Assembly (NCBI RefSeq): GCF_014268785.2
Contig: NZ_JABWRD020000002.1
Span: 402,501 to 466,500 of the forward strand
Source: Pseudomonas shirazensis
GTDB lineage: Bacteria; Pseudomonadota; Gammaproteobacteria; Pseudomonadales; Pseudomonadaceae
Direction of reading: 5' to 3'
Length of the DNA stretch: 64,000 nucleotides
The translations under genes and the position numbers were made by a program. The notes under the pieces were generated by a model. That model was not told the origin of the DNA, ran no database searches, and saw only the letters and a list, made by a program, of their open reading frames with translations. Below, piece after piece: positions 35,242 through 44,955 of this stretch. How positions within the stretch are numbered: position 1 is the first letter of the stretch; each line of letters begins with the position of its first letter.

Positions 35242-35345
35242 CACCTGGTTGCCATTTGCCCGGCGCACAGCGCCAGCTGCATGCCCAGCGGGTGACGAGT
35301 CAGGCATAATCGGCGCTCCCTGGGCAATTGTTACCGGTACCCTGT

Positions 35346-35657
35346 ATGAAGTGTTTGCGCTACCTCCTCGCTGTCTGCGCCCTGAGCAGCGGTGTCGCCC
35401 AGGCTTCCAGCAGTGAAGCCTGGAACGAATATCGCCAGCAGATGCTCAAGGACTGCCTGGCCGCCAGCCAACTGAAAGACGCCCACGCCCGCGGCAAACC
35501 CACCGAGTTCGATGATCGGGTCGGCTACAGCGCCCTGCTGATCGAAGGCATCTACCCGCAAAAGCACATGAAAAAGCGCACCGGCACCGAGCTGTGCCTG
35601 TATGACCGTGCGCACAAGCAGGCCTACGTCAGCGAGTGGAACCCCAGCGCCAAGTGA
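35346..35657 (+). CDS. Small secreted hypothetical protein
   Basis: 103 residues. The signal peptide MKCLRYLLAVCALSSGVAQA-SS is clear with the start at 35346; six extra in-frame codons upstream would spoil it. The mature part is hydrophilic, with two cysteines (KDCLAASQ and ELCLYDRA) that could form a disulfide, and no family I recognise. It overlaps the next gene by 4 bp (GTGA), so the two are probably cotranscribed. Confidence 0.7.
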   Translation: MKCLRYLLAVCALSSGVAQASSSEAWNEYRQQMLKDCLAASQLKDAHARGKPTEFDDRVGYSALLIEGIYPQKHMKKRTGTELCLYDRAHKQAYVSEWNPSAK

Positions 35658-36388
35658 ATCCACCCATTCGTTTTGCCTGCACCGGCTGTGGCAAATGCTG
35701 CACTGGCCACCATGTGCCACTGACCCTCGCCGAGGCCCGCCAATGGGCGGCCACAGAGGGGCAGGTAGTGGTGTTGATCGAAGGCTTCGTCAGCGATGGC
35801 CCAGGCATGCCGGTGGACCAGCGCGAACATGTGCTGGGGCGTTCATATCCGGTCAGTTGCGGCGCGGCCGAGCTGCGCGTGTCGGTGACATTTGCCGCGT
35901 TCAACCCTGGCCGCTGCCGCAACCTCGATGAACACGACCTGTGCCGGATCTATGAAACACGGCCGCTGGTGTGCCGGATCTATCCCGCCGAGATCAATCC
36001 GCATCTGCCGCTGCGGCCGGAGAACAAGGACTGCCCGCCCGAGGCATGGCAACAAGGCCCTGAGTTGATCCATGGGCAGATGCTGGCCGATCCGCAGCTG
36101 GTCGCACTGATCGCCGCGTCACGCCAGGCCGACCGCGACGACATCGCCACCAAGGTGGCCATCTGCGAAGCGCTGGGGATGAACACCAGTGCCCTGAAAG
36201 GCAACGGCTTCACTGCGTACCTGCCGGACATGGGCGCATTCAGCACAGCGCTGGAGCAGGTCGCCAGCGCTGAGCGTGCCGCCTGGAGCGTGCATGTGGT
36301 CGACCCGGCGCTGAGCGCCGAGCTGCTCGAACATGGCCTGCGCACGACCGCCGAGACGCCGCAGTACTACGCCTTCATCGGTTTCTGA
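35654..36388 (+). CDS. YkgJ-family Cys-cluster protein
   Basis: 244 residues from the GTG at 35654, which overlaps the previous stop and starts the protein just before its cluster FACTGCGKCCTGHHVPL. Further cysteines occur in PVSCGA, PGRCRNL, HDLCRIYETRPLVCRIYPAE and NKDCPP. The CxxCGxCC plus YxxRPLxCRxYP pattern is the UPF0153/YkgJ signature, giving a metal-binding fold of unknown role. It is longer than the YkgJ-type protein near 4.5 kb owing to an extra C-terminal helical half. Confidence 0.85.
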   Translation: MNPPIRFACTGCGKCCTGHHVPLTLAEARQWAATEGQVVVLIEGFVSDGPGMPVDQREHVLGRSYPVSCGAAELRVSVTFAAFNPGRCRNLDEHDLCRIYETRPLVCRIYPAEINPHLPLRPENKDCPPEAWQQGPELIHGQMLADPQLVALIAASRQADRDDIATKVAICEALGMNTSALKGNGFTAYLPDMGAFSTALEQVASAERAAWSVHVVDPALSAELLEHGLRTTAETPQYYAFIGF

Positions 36389-36439
36389 ACGACACTGCAG
36401 TGCGGCGCAGGCATTGAGCGCGCCGCTTTGCAGGGCAAA

Positions 36440-36455
36440 CTGTCAGCGCTGACAG
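36440..36455. promoter_or_regulatory. 16-bp perfect palindrome upstream of the RND efflux genes
   Basis: CTGTCAGCGCTGACAG is fully self-complementary and is followed 5 bp later by another CTGTCA. It lies 93 bp before the RND adaptor gene and 51 bp after the YkgJ stop. It could be an operator for the adjacent response regulator or a transcript-end hairpin. Confidence 0.4.
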
Positions 36456-36548
36456 CTGGCTGTCACCCTGGCGACCCGGTTGCCGGGCTATAAGCTGTGA
36501 GTAGACCAAAGCGTTTCTCCCTTCCCTTCGGCTACGGTGCCCGACCCG

Positions 36549-37712
36549 ATGCGACGTCCGTCCCGCTCTGTGATTGTGCTGTGTGTTGCGCTGATCGTCC
36601 TGCTCGCGCTTGCCTGGTGGTTCAGCCAGCGCCAGGCAGCACCGCAGAATCACGCGCCCAGCGCAGTGCCGGTGCGGGTGATCAAGGTGGCGCAGCAGGA
36701 CGTGCCGCGCTTCGCCACGGCGATCGGCAGCGTGCTGTCGCTGCACAACGTGCAGATCCGCCCGCAGGTCGACGGCATTCTCACCCAGGTGCTGGTCAAG
36801 GAAGGTCAGTGGGTCAAGCAGGGCGATCTGCTCGCGGTCATTGACGATCGGGCCATCCGCGCCAGCATCGATCAGGCCCGCGCCTTGCTCGAGCAGAGCC
36901 AGGCGCAGTTGCAGGTGGCTGCGGTCGATCTCAAACGCTATCGCTTGCTCAGCAGCGATGACGGCGTATCGAAGCAGACCTTTGACCAGCAACAAGCGCT
37001 GGTCAAGCAGCTGCAGGCAACCGCCAAAGGCAATCAGGCGGCCATCGTCAACGCGCAGGTGCAGCTGTCGTACACGCAGATCCGCTCGCCGGTGACCGGG
37101 CGGGTCGGTATCCGCAATGTCGACCCCGGCAATCTGGTGCGCAGCAGCGATACCCAGAGCCTGTTCAGCGTGACCCAGATCGATCCGATTGCAGTCGAGT
37201 TTGCCCTGCCGCAACAACTGCTGCCCACCCTGCAGCAGTTGCTCAAGGCACCCGAGCCGGCACTGGTGCAAGCGTTCATGGATGCCGACCATCAGCGCAC
37301 GCTGCTCGGTGAAGGCGGCCTGGCCTTGATCGACAACCAGATTTCAGCCAACACCGGCACCCTGCGCATCAAGGCCGAGTTCGATAACAAGGACGGCCTG
37401 CTCTGGCCCGGCCAACTGGTCACGGTCAAACTGCGCACAGGGCTTGATCGCGGCGCGCTGGTGGTGCCACCGCCGGTGGTGCAACGCGGCATCGATGGCC
37501 ACTACGTCTACCGCCTGGACGGCGACAAGGTCACCAGCGTGCCGGTCAAGGTGCTGTTTCAAGACAGCGACCTGACCATCATCAGCGGGGTAGCCGCCGG
37601 CGACCAGTTGGTAGTCGATGGCCAGTCGCGGCTCAAACCTGGCGCGCGCGTCGAAGTGCTCGGCGATCTACCCGCCAGTACTGAGCTGGCCGAGCGCAGG
37701 CTACAGCCATGA
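36549..37712 (+). CDS. RND efflux periplasmic adaptor (MdtA/MexE-like)
   Basis: 387 residues. One N-terminal anchor helix (SVIVLCVALIVLLALAWWF), then the lipoyl halves (VQIRPQVDGILTQVLVKEGQWVKQGDLL and YTQIRSPVTGRVGIRNVDPGNLV) flanking a helical hairpin, then beta-barrel and membrane-proximal domains. It bridges the RND pump to an outer membrane channel. The start is not certain: a GTG four codons up is also open and neither has a strong ribosome site. Overlaps the pump gene by ATGA. Confidence 0.92.
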   Translation: MRRPSRSVIVLCVALIVLLALAWWFSQRQAAPQNHAPSAVPVRVIKVAQQDVPRFATAIGSVLSLHNVQIRPQVDGILTQVLVKEGQWVKQGDLLAVIDDRAIRASIDQARALLEQSQAQLQVAAVDLKRYRLLSSDDGVSKQTFDQQQALVKQLQATAKGNQAAIVNAQVQLSYTQIRSPVTGRVGIRNVDPGNLVRSSDTQSLFSVTQIDPIAVEFALPQQLLPTLQQLLKAPEPALVQAFMDADHQRTLLGEGGLALIDNQISANTGTLRIKAEFDNKDGLLWPGQLVTVKLRTGLDRGALVVPPPVVQRGIDGHYVYRLDGDKVTSVPVKVLFQDSDLTIISGVAAGDQLVVDGQSRLKPGARVEVLGDLPASTELAERRLQP

Positions 37713-40700
37713 ACAGCCGTAACGGCCTCTCGGCCTGGTGCATCGATCACCCGGTGGCAACCCTGCTGCTGACCTTCGCGCTGATCCTGCTCGGCGCCAT
37801 TGCCTTCCCCAGATTGCCAGTGGCGCCACTGCCGGAGGCGGATTTTCCGACCATTCAGGTCACCACCCAACTGCCCGGGGCCAGCCCTGAAACCATGGCT
37901 TCATCGGTAGCCACGCCTCTGGAGGTGCAGTTCAGCGCCATCCCCGGCCTGGCCCAGATGACCAGCAGCAGCGCACTGGGTTCGACCAACCTGATCCTGC
38001 AGTTCAGCCTCGACAAGAACATCGACACCGCCGCCCAGGAAGTCCAGGCGGCGATCAACACGGCCACCTCGAAACTGCCGCAGGACCTGCCCAACCCGCC
38101 GACCTGGCGCAAGGTCAACCCGGCCGACAGCCCGGTGCTGGTGCTTACCGTCAGCTCGGCGCAAATGCCCGGCAACGAACTGAGCGACTACGTCGAGACC
38201 TTGCTCGCGCGCCAGCTGAGCCAGATCGACGGGGTCGGCCTGATCAATATTTCCGGCCAGCTGCGCCCGGCCATCCGGGTCCAGGCGCAGCCCGAGAAAC
38301 TCGCCGTCATCGGCCTGACCCTGGCCGACATCCGCCTGGCCATCCAGCAGACCAGCCTCAACCTGGCCAAGGGCGCGCTGTACGGTGAGCACAGCGTGTC
38401 GACCATCAGCGCCAACGATCAGCTGTTTCATCCCGAGGATTACGCCCGGCTGATCGTGTCCTATCGCGCTGGCGCACCGGTCTACCTGAGCGATGTCGCC
38501 AAGGTCATCGAGGGCGCCGAGAACGCTTACGTCAAATCCTGGGCCGGCGATCAGTTGGGGTTGAACCTGGTGGTGTTCCGCCAGCCGGGGGCGAATATCG
38601 TCGACACCGTCGACCGCGTGCTGGCGGCGCTGCCGCGCTTGCAGGAAATGCTGCCGGCCTCGGTCGAAGTGTCGGTACTGCAGGACCGCACCCAGACCAT
38701 CCGCGCCTCGTTGCACGAGGTCGAGCTGACCTTGCTGATTGCGGTGGTGCTGGTGATCGGAGTGATGGCGTTGTTCTTGCGCCAGTGGTCGGCGACCCTG
38801 GTGGTGTCCAGCGTGCTCGGCGTATCGCTGATTGCCAGCTGCGCACTGATGTACGTGATGGGCTTCAGCCTGAACAACCTGACCCTGGTCGCGATCGTGA
38901 TTTCGGTCGGCTTTGTGGTCGACGACGCCATCGTCGTGGTCGAGAACATCCACCGTCACCTTGAAGCCGGTGATGACAGCCGTACAGCGGCGATCAAAGG
39001 CGCTGGCGAGATCGGCTTCACGGTGATTTCGATCAGCTTCTCGTTGATTGCCGCGTTTATCCCGCTGCTGTTCATGGGCGGTGTGGTCGGCCGGCTGTTC
39101 AAGGAATTTGCCCTGACCGCCACCGCGACCATCCTGATTTCGGTGCTGGTCTCGCTGACCCTGGCACCCACGCTCAGCGCCCTGTTCATGCGCAGGCCGA
39201 GTGCCGAGCAGCAGGGCGGTTTCGGTGAGCGCTTGCTGCGCTGGTACGAAAAGAGCCTGAATCGCGCCCTCGCCCACCAGCGGCTTACCCTCGGCGTGTT
39301 CGGCCTGACCCTGGCGCTGGCGGTAGTCGGTTACGTGGCCATCCCTAAGGGCTTCTTCCCGCTGCAAGACACCGGTTTCATCCTTGGCACCAGCGAAGCG
39401 GCGGCAGATGTGTCGTACCCGGCGATGGTCGCCAAGCACGAGGCGTTGGCGAAGATCATCGAGGCTGACCCGGCCGTGCGCGCGTTCTCCCACGCAGTGG
39501 GCGTGACCGGCAACAACCAGACGATCGCCAACGGCCGTTTCTGGATTGCCCTGAAACCCCGAGGCGAGCGCGACGTCACCGCCAGCGAACTGATCGACCG
39601 GCTGCGCCCGCAACTGGCCAAGGTGCCTGGGGTGGTGCTGTACATGCGCGCCGGCCAGGACATCAACCTCAGCTCCGGGCCGTCGCGCACGCAGTATCAA
39701 TACGTGCTCAAGAGCAACGACGGCGTTGCCCTGAACCTCTGGACCCAACGCCTGACCGAGCGCCTGCGCGAGGTGCCGGCCCTGCGTGACCTGTCCAATG
39801 ACCTGCAGCTGGGCGCCAGCGTCACCCGCATCGACATCGACCGTCAGGCGGCGGCACGCTTCGGCCTGACCACCACCGATATCGACCAGGCACTGTACGA
39901 CGCCTTCGGCCAGCGGCAGATCAGCGAATTCCAGACCGAGACCAACCAGTACAAGGTGATCCTCGAACTGGACGCGCGCCAGCGTGGCAAGGCCGAAAGC
40001 CTCAACTACTTCTATCTGCGCTCGCCGCTGACCGGCGAAATGGTGCCACTGGCAGCGGTGGCGCATGTCGCTGCGCCGAGTACAGGGCCGCTGTCGATCG
40101 CCCATGACGGTCTGTTCCCGGCCGCCAACCTGTCATTCAACCTGGCGCCGGGAGTGGCCCTTGGCGATGCCGTGCGCATCCTCGAGCAGACCCAGCGCGA
40201 GCTGGGCATGCCCGATTCGATCAGCGGCAACTTCCAGGGCGCGGCGCAGGCCTTTCAGAGTTCGTTGTCGAGCCAGCCGTGGCTGATCCTCGCTGCGCTG
40301 GTGGCGGTGTACATCATCCTCGGCGTGCTCTACGAGAGCTTCGTCCACCCGTTGACGATCATTTCGACCCTGCCCTCAGCCGGCCTCGGTGCGCTGATTC
40401 TGCTCTGGGCGATGGGGCAGGACTTCAGCATCATGGGCCTGATCGGCGTGGTGCTGCTGATTGGCATCGTCAAGAAGAACGGTATCCTGCTGATCGACTT
40501 TGCCCTGGAGGCTCAGCGCAAACATGGCATGAGCCCGGAGCAGGCCATTCACCAGGCGTGCCTGACGCGCTTTCGGCCGATCATCATGACCACCCTGGCC
40601 GCGCTGCTGGGCGCGGTGCCATTGATGTTCGGCTTTGGCACCGGCGCCGAACTGCGCCAGCCGCTGGGCATCGCCGTGGTCGGCGGTTTGCTGGTCAGCC

Positions 40701-40801
40701 AGGCGCTGACCCTGTTTACCACGCCGGTGATCTACCTGGCGCTGGAGCGCCTGTTCCATCGCCGCCACCGCACCGACGCCGCCGCGCCACGTATCAGCTG
40801 A
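37709..40801 (+). CDS. RND-family inner membrane efflux pump (MdtB/MdtC-like)
   Basis: 1030 residues, full RND length with 12 membrane helices and two large periplasmic loops. TM4 carries the proton-relay Asp pair in GFVVDDAIVVVENIHRH; TM10 has the conserved Lys in IVKKNGILLIDFALEA. The N-terminal sequence (CIDHPVATLLLTFALILLGAIAFPRLPVAPLPEADFP) is closest to the MdtBC/MuxBC group, which normally work as heteromeric pairs; only one pump is present here. No outer membrane channel gene follows. Probable role: drug or metabolite export. Confidence 0.92.
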   Translation: MNSRNGLSAWCIDHPVATLLLTFALILLGAIAFPRLPVAPLPEADFPTIQVTTQLPGASPETMASSVATPLEVQFSAIPGLAQMTSSSALGSTNLILQFSLDKNIDTAAQEVQAAINTATSKLPQDLPNPPTWRKVNPADSPVLVLTVSSAQMPGNELSDYVETLLARQLSQIDGVGLINISGQLRPAIRVQAQPEKLAVIGLTLADIRLAIQQTSLNLAKGALYGEHSVSTISANDQLFHPEDYARLIVSYRAGAPVYLSDVAKVIEGAENAYVKSWAGDQLGLNLVVFRQPGANIVDTVDRVLAALPRLQEMLPASVEVSVLQDRTQTIRASLHEVELTLLIAVVLVIGVMALFLRQWSATLVVSSVLGVSLIASCALMYVMGFSLNNLTLVAIVISVGFVVDDAIVVVENIHRHLEAGDDSRTAAIKGAGEIGFTVISISFSLIAAFIPLLFMGGVVGRLFKEFALTATATILISVLVSLTLAPTLSALFMRRPSAEQQGGFGERLLRWYEKSLNRALAHQRLTLGVFGLTLALAVVGYVAIPKGFFPLQDTGFILGTSEAAADVSYPAMVAKHEALAKIIEADPAVRAFSHAVGVTGNNQTIANGRFWIALKPRGERDVTASELIDRLRPQLAKVPGVVLYMRAGQDINLSSGPSRTQYQYVLKSNDGVALNLWTQRLTERLREVPALRDLSNDLQLGASVTRIDIDRQAAARFGLTTTDIDQALYDAFGQRQISEFQTETNQYKVILELDARQRGKAESLNYFYLRSPLTGEMVPLAAVAHVAAPSTGPLSIAHDGLFPAANLSFNLAPGVALGDAVRILEQTQRELGMPDSISGNFQGAAQAFQSSLSSQPWLILAALVAVYIILGVLYESFVHPLTIISTLPSAGLGALILLWAMGQDFSIMGLIGVVLLIGIVKKNGILLIDFALEAQRKHGMSPEQAIHQACLTRFRPIIMTTLAALLGAVPLMFGFGTGAELRQPLGIAVVGGLLVSQALTLFTTPVIYLALERLFHRRHRTDAAAPRIS

Positions 40802-40810
40802 GAGCAGACC

Positions 40811-41485
40811 ATGCGAGTACTGATCGTCGAAGACGAAGAAAAAACCGCCGACTACCTGCATCGTGGCCTGAGCGAACAAGGCTTCACTGTTGACGTCGCC
40901 CGCGATGGCACCGACGGCCTGCACCTGGCCTTGCACAGCGACTATGACGTGATCGTGCTCGACGTCATGCTCCCCGGCCTGGATGGCTACGGCGTGCTGC
41001 GTGGCCTGCGCGCACGCAAGCAGACGCCGGTGATCATGCTGACTGCCCGCGAGCGTGTCGAAGACCGTATCCATGGCCTGCGCGAGGGCGCTGACGACTA
41101 CCTTGGCAAACCGTTTTCGTTTCTCGAACTGGTCGCCCGCCTGCAGGCGCTGACCCGTCGCAGCAGCAATCATGAGCCGCTGCAGGTGCAGGTCGCAGAC
41201 CTTTCCATCGACCTGATCAGCCGCAAGGCCAGCCGCGCTGGCCAGCGTCTGGAGTTGACCGCCAAGGAGTTTTCGCTGCTCAGCGTACTGGCCCGACGCC
41301 AGGGCGAAATCCTCTCCAAGACCGCCATTGCCGAGCTGGTGTGGGACATCAACTTCGACAGCGACGCGAATGTCGTCGAGGTGGCGATCAAGCGCCTGCG
41401 GGCCAAACTCGACGGGCCGTTCGCCAACAAGCTGCTGCATACCATCAGAGGCATGGGTTATGTCCTGGAAAACCGTGCCGGTTAA
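40811..41485 (+). CDS. OmpR/PhoB-family response regulator (CusR/CzcR-like)
   Basis: 224 residues: receiver domain with EDEEK acidic pocket, phospho-acceptor Asp in VIVLDVMLPGLDGYG and Lys in LGKPFSFLEL, then a winged-helix DNA-binding domain (LTAKEFSLLSVLARRQGEILSK...VVEVAIKRLRAKLD). Sequence style is of the heavy-metal-response group (CusR, CzcR, CopR). It lies 9 bp after the pump gene and overlaps the kinase gene by 26 bp, so it is part of the efflux operon and probably controls it. Confidence 0.95.
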   Translation: MRVLIVEDEEKTADYLHRGLSEQGFTVDVARDGTDGLHLALHSDYDVIVLDVMLPGLDGYGVLRGLRARKQTPVIMLTARERVEDRIHGLREGADDYLGKPFSFLELVARLQALTRRSSNHEPLQVQVADLSIDLISRKASRAGQRLELTAKEFSLLSVLARRQGEILSKTAIAELVWDINFDSDANVVEVAIKRLRAKLDGPFANKLLHTIRGMGYVLENRAG

Positions 41486-42872
41486 TTCCATCGCGCTGCG
41501 CTTGGCCGGGTTGTTCATGCTGGTGGCGCTGGCGGTGTTCCTGCTGATCGGCGCTGCGCTGTATCGCCAGGTCGACCGCAGCCTCGACCTGCTGCCCGCG
41601 GCCGAGCTGGACGCCCGCTACAGCGTGCTCGAGTCGACCTTGAAGCGCTTCGGCACCCACGAGCATTGGCTCAAGGTCAGCAACAAGCTCAACCTGCTCA
41701 GTGAAGAAGATCGGCGCATCCGCTTCTGGGCGGTCAGTAGCGATCCGCAGTTCGAGTACGGCAAACCCAGCGAACAGATCCGCGCCTTCGCCGAAGGCGC
41801 CGAGGGCATGCGCGACCTGCGCCTGAACGGCAGCCCCTACCCGTACAAGATGTTGGTCAGTGAGCTGCCGCCCTTGGCACAGCGGCCGGCGCTGCGCTTC
41901 ATGATCGGCATCAACACCGAAACCTTCTGGCAGGCGCAGCACAGCTTGCTGGTGGCCATCGTCAGCCTGGCCGCGCTGGGCGTGCTGCTGGCCGCCCTGC
42001 TGGGCTACTGGGTGGCACGCATCGGTTTACGGCCGCTGTCAGCGCTGTCCAGTAAAGCCCAGGCGCTGGCCGTGCCGCGCCTGGACGGGCGGCTGCCGAC
42101 CGAGCAACTGGCCCCTGAGCTGGCGCAGTTTGCCGGCGCCTTCAACGCCACCCTGGAGCGGGTCACCCTCGCCTACTCGCGACTCGAGGCGTTCAACGCC
42201 GATGTCGCCCACGAACTGCGCTCGCCGCTGACCAACCTGATCGGCCAGACCCAGGTGGCACTGACCCGCGGACGCAGCGCCGAGCACTACCTTGACGTAC
42301 TGCAATCGAACCTTGAAGAGCTGGAACGGCTGCGCAGCATCATCAACGACATGCTGTTCCTGGCCAGCGCCGATCAGGGCAGCAAGGCCACCGCGCTGAC
42401 CCAGGCGTCGCTGGCCGCTGAAGTAGCCACCACCCTCGACTACCTGGATTACATCCTCGAAGACGCCCAGGTGCAGGTCAGGGTCAGCGGCGATGCCATC
42501 GCGCCGATCGAAACCGCGCAGTTGCGCCGAGCGTTGATCAACCTGTTGCACAACGCCGTGCAGCACACCCAGGCCCATCAGGTGATCACCGTGCGCATCG
42601 ATGCGCAGCCTGAGCAGGTCAGCATTGCTGTAAGCAACCCCGGCCCGGCCATCGCCGACGAGCACCTGCAACTGTTGTTCGAGCGTTTCTACCGGGTCGA
42701 TGCCGCGCGCAGCAACAACGGCGCTGGCAATCATGGCCTGGGCCTGGCGATCGTCAAGGCAATCGCGCTGATGCACGGCGGTGAAGTATTTGTGCGCAGC
42801 AACCACGGCAGCAACACCTTCGGCATACGCCTGCCGAGCGCTCAAGCCGGCGGGTTTGCCGCTGATAGCTAA
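41460..42872 (+). CDS. Sensor histidine kinase (CusS/CzcS-like)
   Basis: 470 residues from the ATG at 41460, inside the end of the regulator gene. Two membrane helices (SIALRLAGLFMLVALAVFLLIG and SLLVAIVSLAALGVLLAALLG) flank a periplasmic domain of about 135 residues; then HAMP, an H-box with FNADVAHELRSPLTNL, N-box LINLLHNAVQHT and G-box NHGLGLAIVKAI. It probably senses a periplasmic ligand, possibly a metal by family resemblance, and phosphorylates the adjacent regulator. Confidence 0.92.
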   Translation: MSWKTVPVNSIALRLAGLFMLVALAVFLLIGAALYRQVDRSLDLLPAAELDARYSVLESTLKRFGTHEHWLKVSNKLNLLSEEDRRIRFWAVSSDPQFEYGKPSEQIRAFAEGAEGMRDLRLNGSPYPYKMLVSELPPLAQRPALRFMIGINTETFWQAQHSLLVAIVSLAALGVLLAALLGYWVARIGLRPLSALSSKAQALAVPRLDGRLPTEQLAPELAQFAGAFNATLERVTLAYSRLEAFNADVAHELRSPLTNLIGQTQVALTRGRSAEHYLDVLQSNLEELERLRSIINDMLFLASADQGSKATALTQASLAAEVATTLDYLDYILEDAQVQVRVSGDAIAPIETAQLRRALINLLHNAVQHTQAHQVITVRIDAQPEQVSIAVSNPGPAIADEHLQLLFERFYRVDAARSNNGAGNHGLGLAIVKAIALMHGGEVFVRSNHGSNTFGIRLPSAQAGGFAADS

Positions 42873-43002
42873 TGGTTTCGCCAGTTATAATTACTTTTTC
42901 CGCAACAGTGCATCTCCAAGCGGATGCTGTTTCTGCGGGCTGAACAGGACTAATTTGGCGCCTGTCCTCACTCACACTTGCAGCGCAAGAAGGTTGTTTC
43001 AA

Positions 43003-43227
43003 ATGTCCAACAGTATGGGTATCGCGAGCCTGTTCGTTGTCTCTTCCCTGTTGTTGTCACCGCTGGCCATGGCGGAAGAATCGCCGGCCTTCGTCGCCCG
43101 TAACGCAGCCCTTGCCGCGGCCCATCAAGAAGCCCGCGAAGGCTATGCCGCGCAATCGGCTGAGGCCAGCAAAGATGCGCAGCAGACAGCTGCCAAGACT
43201 GACCAGGATGCTGCCAGCGACAGCTGA
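43003..43227 (+). CDS. Small secreted Ala/Gln-rich protein
   Basis: 74 residues. The signal peptide ends at PLAMA-EE. The mature ~50 residues are dominated by Ala, Gln, Asp, Ser and Lys, with no aromatic core apart from one Phe and one Tyr, so it is probably an extended or helical peptide. The long open frame upstream is unlikely to be coding. It has its own downstream terminator, which supports an independent transcript. I do not recognise a family. Confidence 0.6.
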   Translation: MSNSMGIASLFVVSSLLLSPLAMAEESPAFVARNAALAAAHQEAREGYAAQSAEASKDAQQTAAKTDQDAASDS

Positions 43228-43302
43228 TCGAGCTGCCTGCAACTGCCCCTCTTCCCAAGGCCTGCACATGGGCGCCCTGCGCGCCGATATGTTAGCCTCT
43301 TC

Positions 43303-43330
43303 AAGCCGCTGCTGATCAGCGGCTTTTTTT
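43303..43330 (+). terminator. Rho-independent terminator
   Basis: AAGCCGCTG and CAGCGGCTT form a perfect 9-bp stem with a 5-nt loop, followed by a run of seven T. It ends transcription from the small secreted-protein gene, and separates it from the porin gene. Confidence 0.92.
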
Positions 43331-43432
43331 ATGTCCAAAATTTGCACCACGCAGATACCTCGACTCACGGCAGTCACTGCGTTTTTCGACAATAAAAATT
43401 GCCCCACCGTCAGACCAAAGGAGCTCTAACCG

Positions 43433-44755
43433 GTGTCTTCCGCTTTCCGTTTCACCCCGCTGTTCATTGCATTCGCCGCAACGATGCCAACCGTTGCCCA
43501 CGCCGACGAAGCCGCTGAAGGTTTTGTTGCAGGTTCCTCGTTCAACCTGCATCTGCGCAACGCCTATTTCAACCGCAACAACCTCAATAGCGGCGTGCGT
43601 GACAACCGTGAATGGGGCCAGGGTTTCGTCGCCCGCTTCGAGTCCGGCTACACCCCGGGCACGGTCGGCTTCGGCGTGGATGCGCACGCCATGCTCGGGC
43701 TCAAGCTCGATGGCGGTGGCGGCTATGCCGGCACCAGCATCCTGCCTGAACACACCAAGGCCAACGGCGAGCTGGGCGCTGCGCCGCACGCCTTCTCCAC
43801 TGCCGGTGCCGCGCTCAAGCTCAAGGCGTTCGACACCGAGCTCAAGGCCGGTGACTTGTTCCTCAGCAACCCGGTCATCGCCGGCGGCGAAACGCGCATG
43901 CTGCCGCAGACCTTTCGCGGCGTCAGCCTGAGCAACAACAGCATCGCCGGCTTACTCCTCGAAGGCGGCCAGGTCAGCTTCACCAAGCCGTACAATCAGA
44001 GCGGCCACCGCCGCATCGACACTTACTACGGCGCCTTGCAGGACAACCGCGACAGTCAGCACCTGAGCTGGGCTGGCGCCTCCTGGAGCGGCAGCGAAGC
44101 GATTACCAGCAACCTCTATGCAGCCGAGCTGAAGGACATCTGGAACCAGTACTACTTCGACTTTGACTACACCTATGCAGTCAACGACCTGGTCAGCCTC
44201 AACCCGGGTTTGCACTTCTATCACACCCAGGACACCGGCCAGGCGCTGCTGGGCGACATCGACAACAACACGTTCAGCCTGCACTTCACGGTCAACGCCG
44301 GTCATCACAGCGTTACCGCCGCCTATCAGCGGGTCAACGGCAACACGCCGTTCGACTACATCAATCTGGGTGACAGCGTGTTCCTCGACAACTCGCGGAT
44401 GTACTCGGACTTCAACGCACCGAACGAGCGCTCGTGGAAGCTGGCCTACGGTTATGATTTTGCCGGCCTCGGCGTCGATGGCCTGAGCACTGAGCTGTCG
44501 TACTCACGCGGTGAAGCTGACCTGACCAAGGCAGCGCAAAACAACGCCTACTACGACTACTACAATGCCGACGGCAAGCACGCCACCCATTGGGAACGCG
44601 ACCTGGACATCAAGTACGTATTCCAGCAGGGCAACTTCAAAGACCTGTTGGTACTGCTGCGTTATGCCAGCCACCGCGCCAACCAGGCCTACGCTGCCGA
44701 GCAGGACAACGATGAAATCCGCCTGATCGTGGATTATCCGCTTAACCTGTTCTGA
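43433..44755 (+). CDS. OprD-family outer membrane porin
   Basis: 440 residues with a GTG start and AAAGGAG 9 bp upstream. The signal peptide ends at AHA-DE. The N-terminus of the mature protein ([22 protein letters not shown]) and the motifs [31 protein letters not shown] and [19 protein letters not shown] define the OprD family; the last residue is Phe (PLNLF), as in outer membrane beta-barrels. OprD porins are 18-strand channels, often specific for amino acids or aromatic acids. The substrate cannot be assigned. Confidence 0.93.
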   Translation: MSSAFRFTPLFIAFAATMPTVAHADEAAEGFVAGSSFNLHLRNAYFNRNNLNSGVRDNREWGQGFVARFESGYTPGTVGFGVDAHAMLGLKLDGGGGYAGTSILPEHTKANGELGAAPHAFSTAGAALKLKAFDTELKAGDLFLSNPVIAGGETRMLPQTFRGVSLSNNSIAGLLLEGGQVSFTKPYNQSGHRRIDTYYGALQDNRDSQHLSWAGASWSGSEAITSNLYAAELKDIWNQYYFDFDYTYAVNDLVSLNPGLHFYHTQDTGQALLGDIDNNTFSLHFTVNAGHHSVTAAYQRVNGNTPFDYINLGDSVFLDNSRMYSDFNAPNERSWKLAYGYDFAGLGVDGLSTELSYSRGEADLTKAAQNNAYYDYYNADGKHATHWERDLDIKYVFQQGNFKDLLVLLRYASHRANQAYAAEQDNDEIRLIVDYPLNLF

Positions 44756-44955
44756 TCGCGGCCTGCAAGCACGGGGCACTCAGCAATGCGGCTTTGCCGC
44801 TGCCGAGCGCCCCGTATCAGCCCCGCCAGCGCTGCTCGCACTCGTCGGATGGCCAGATAACTTCTTGTCCGACAATCAACGCTTCCCTACACTACCGCCG
44901 CCCCGCCCTGGCCCTCCCCTCAAGGACACGAGGGACTTACGCAGTTGCGAGCCTC
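44756..44955 (+). other. 200-bp gap between porin and diguanylate cyclase genes
   Basis: No gene seen. An open frame continues upstream of the cyclase through this region, but its composition changes and the membrane helix starts only after 44956. No clear terminator or promoter found. Confidence 0.4.

Noticed and set aside
37901..40105. 734-codon minus-strand frame opposite the RND pump gene
   Set aside because: A shadow of a GC-rich gene; rich in His, Gln, Arg and Asp with no domain, while the plus-strand frame is a complete RND pump.
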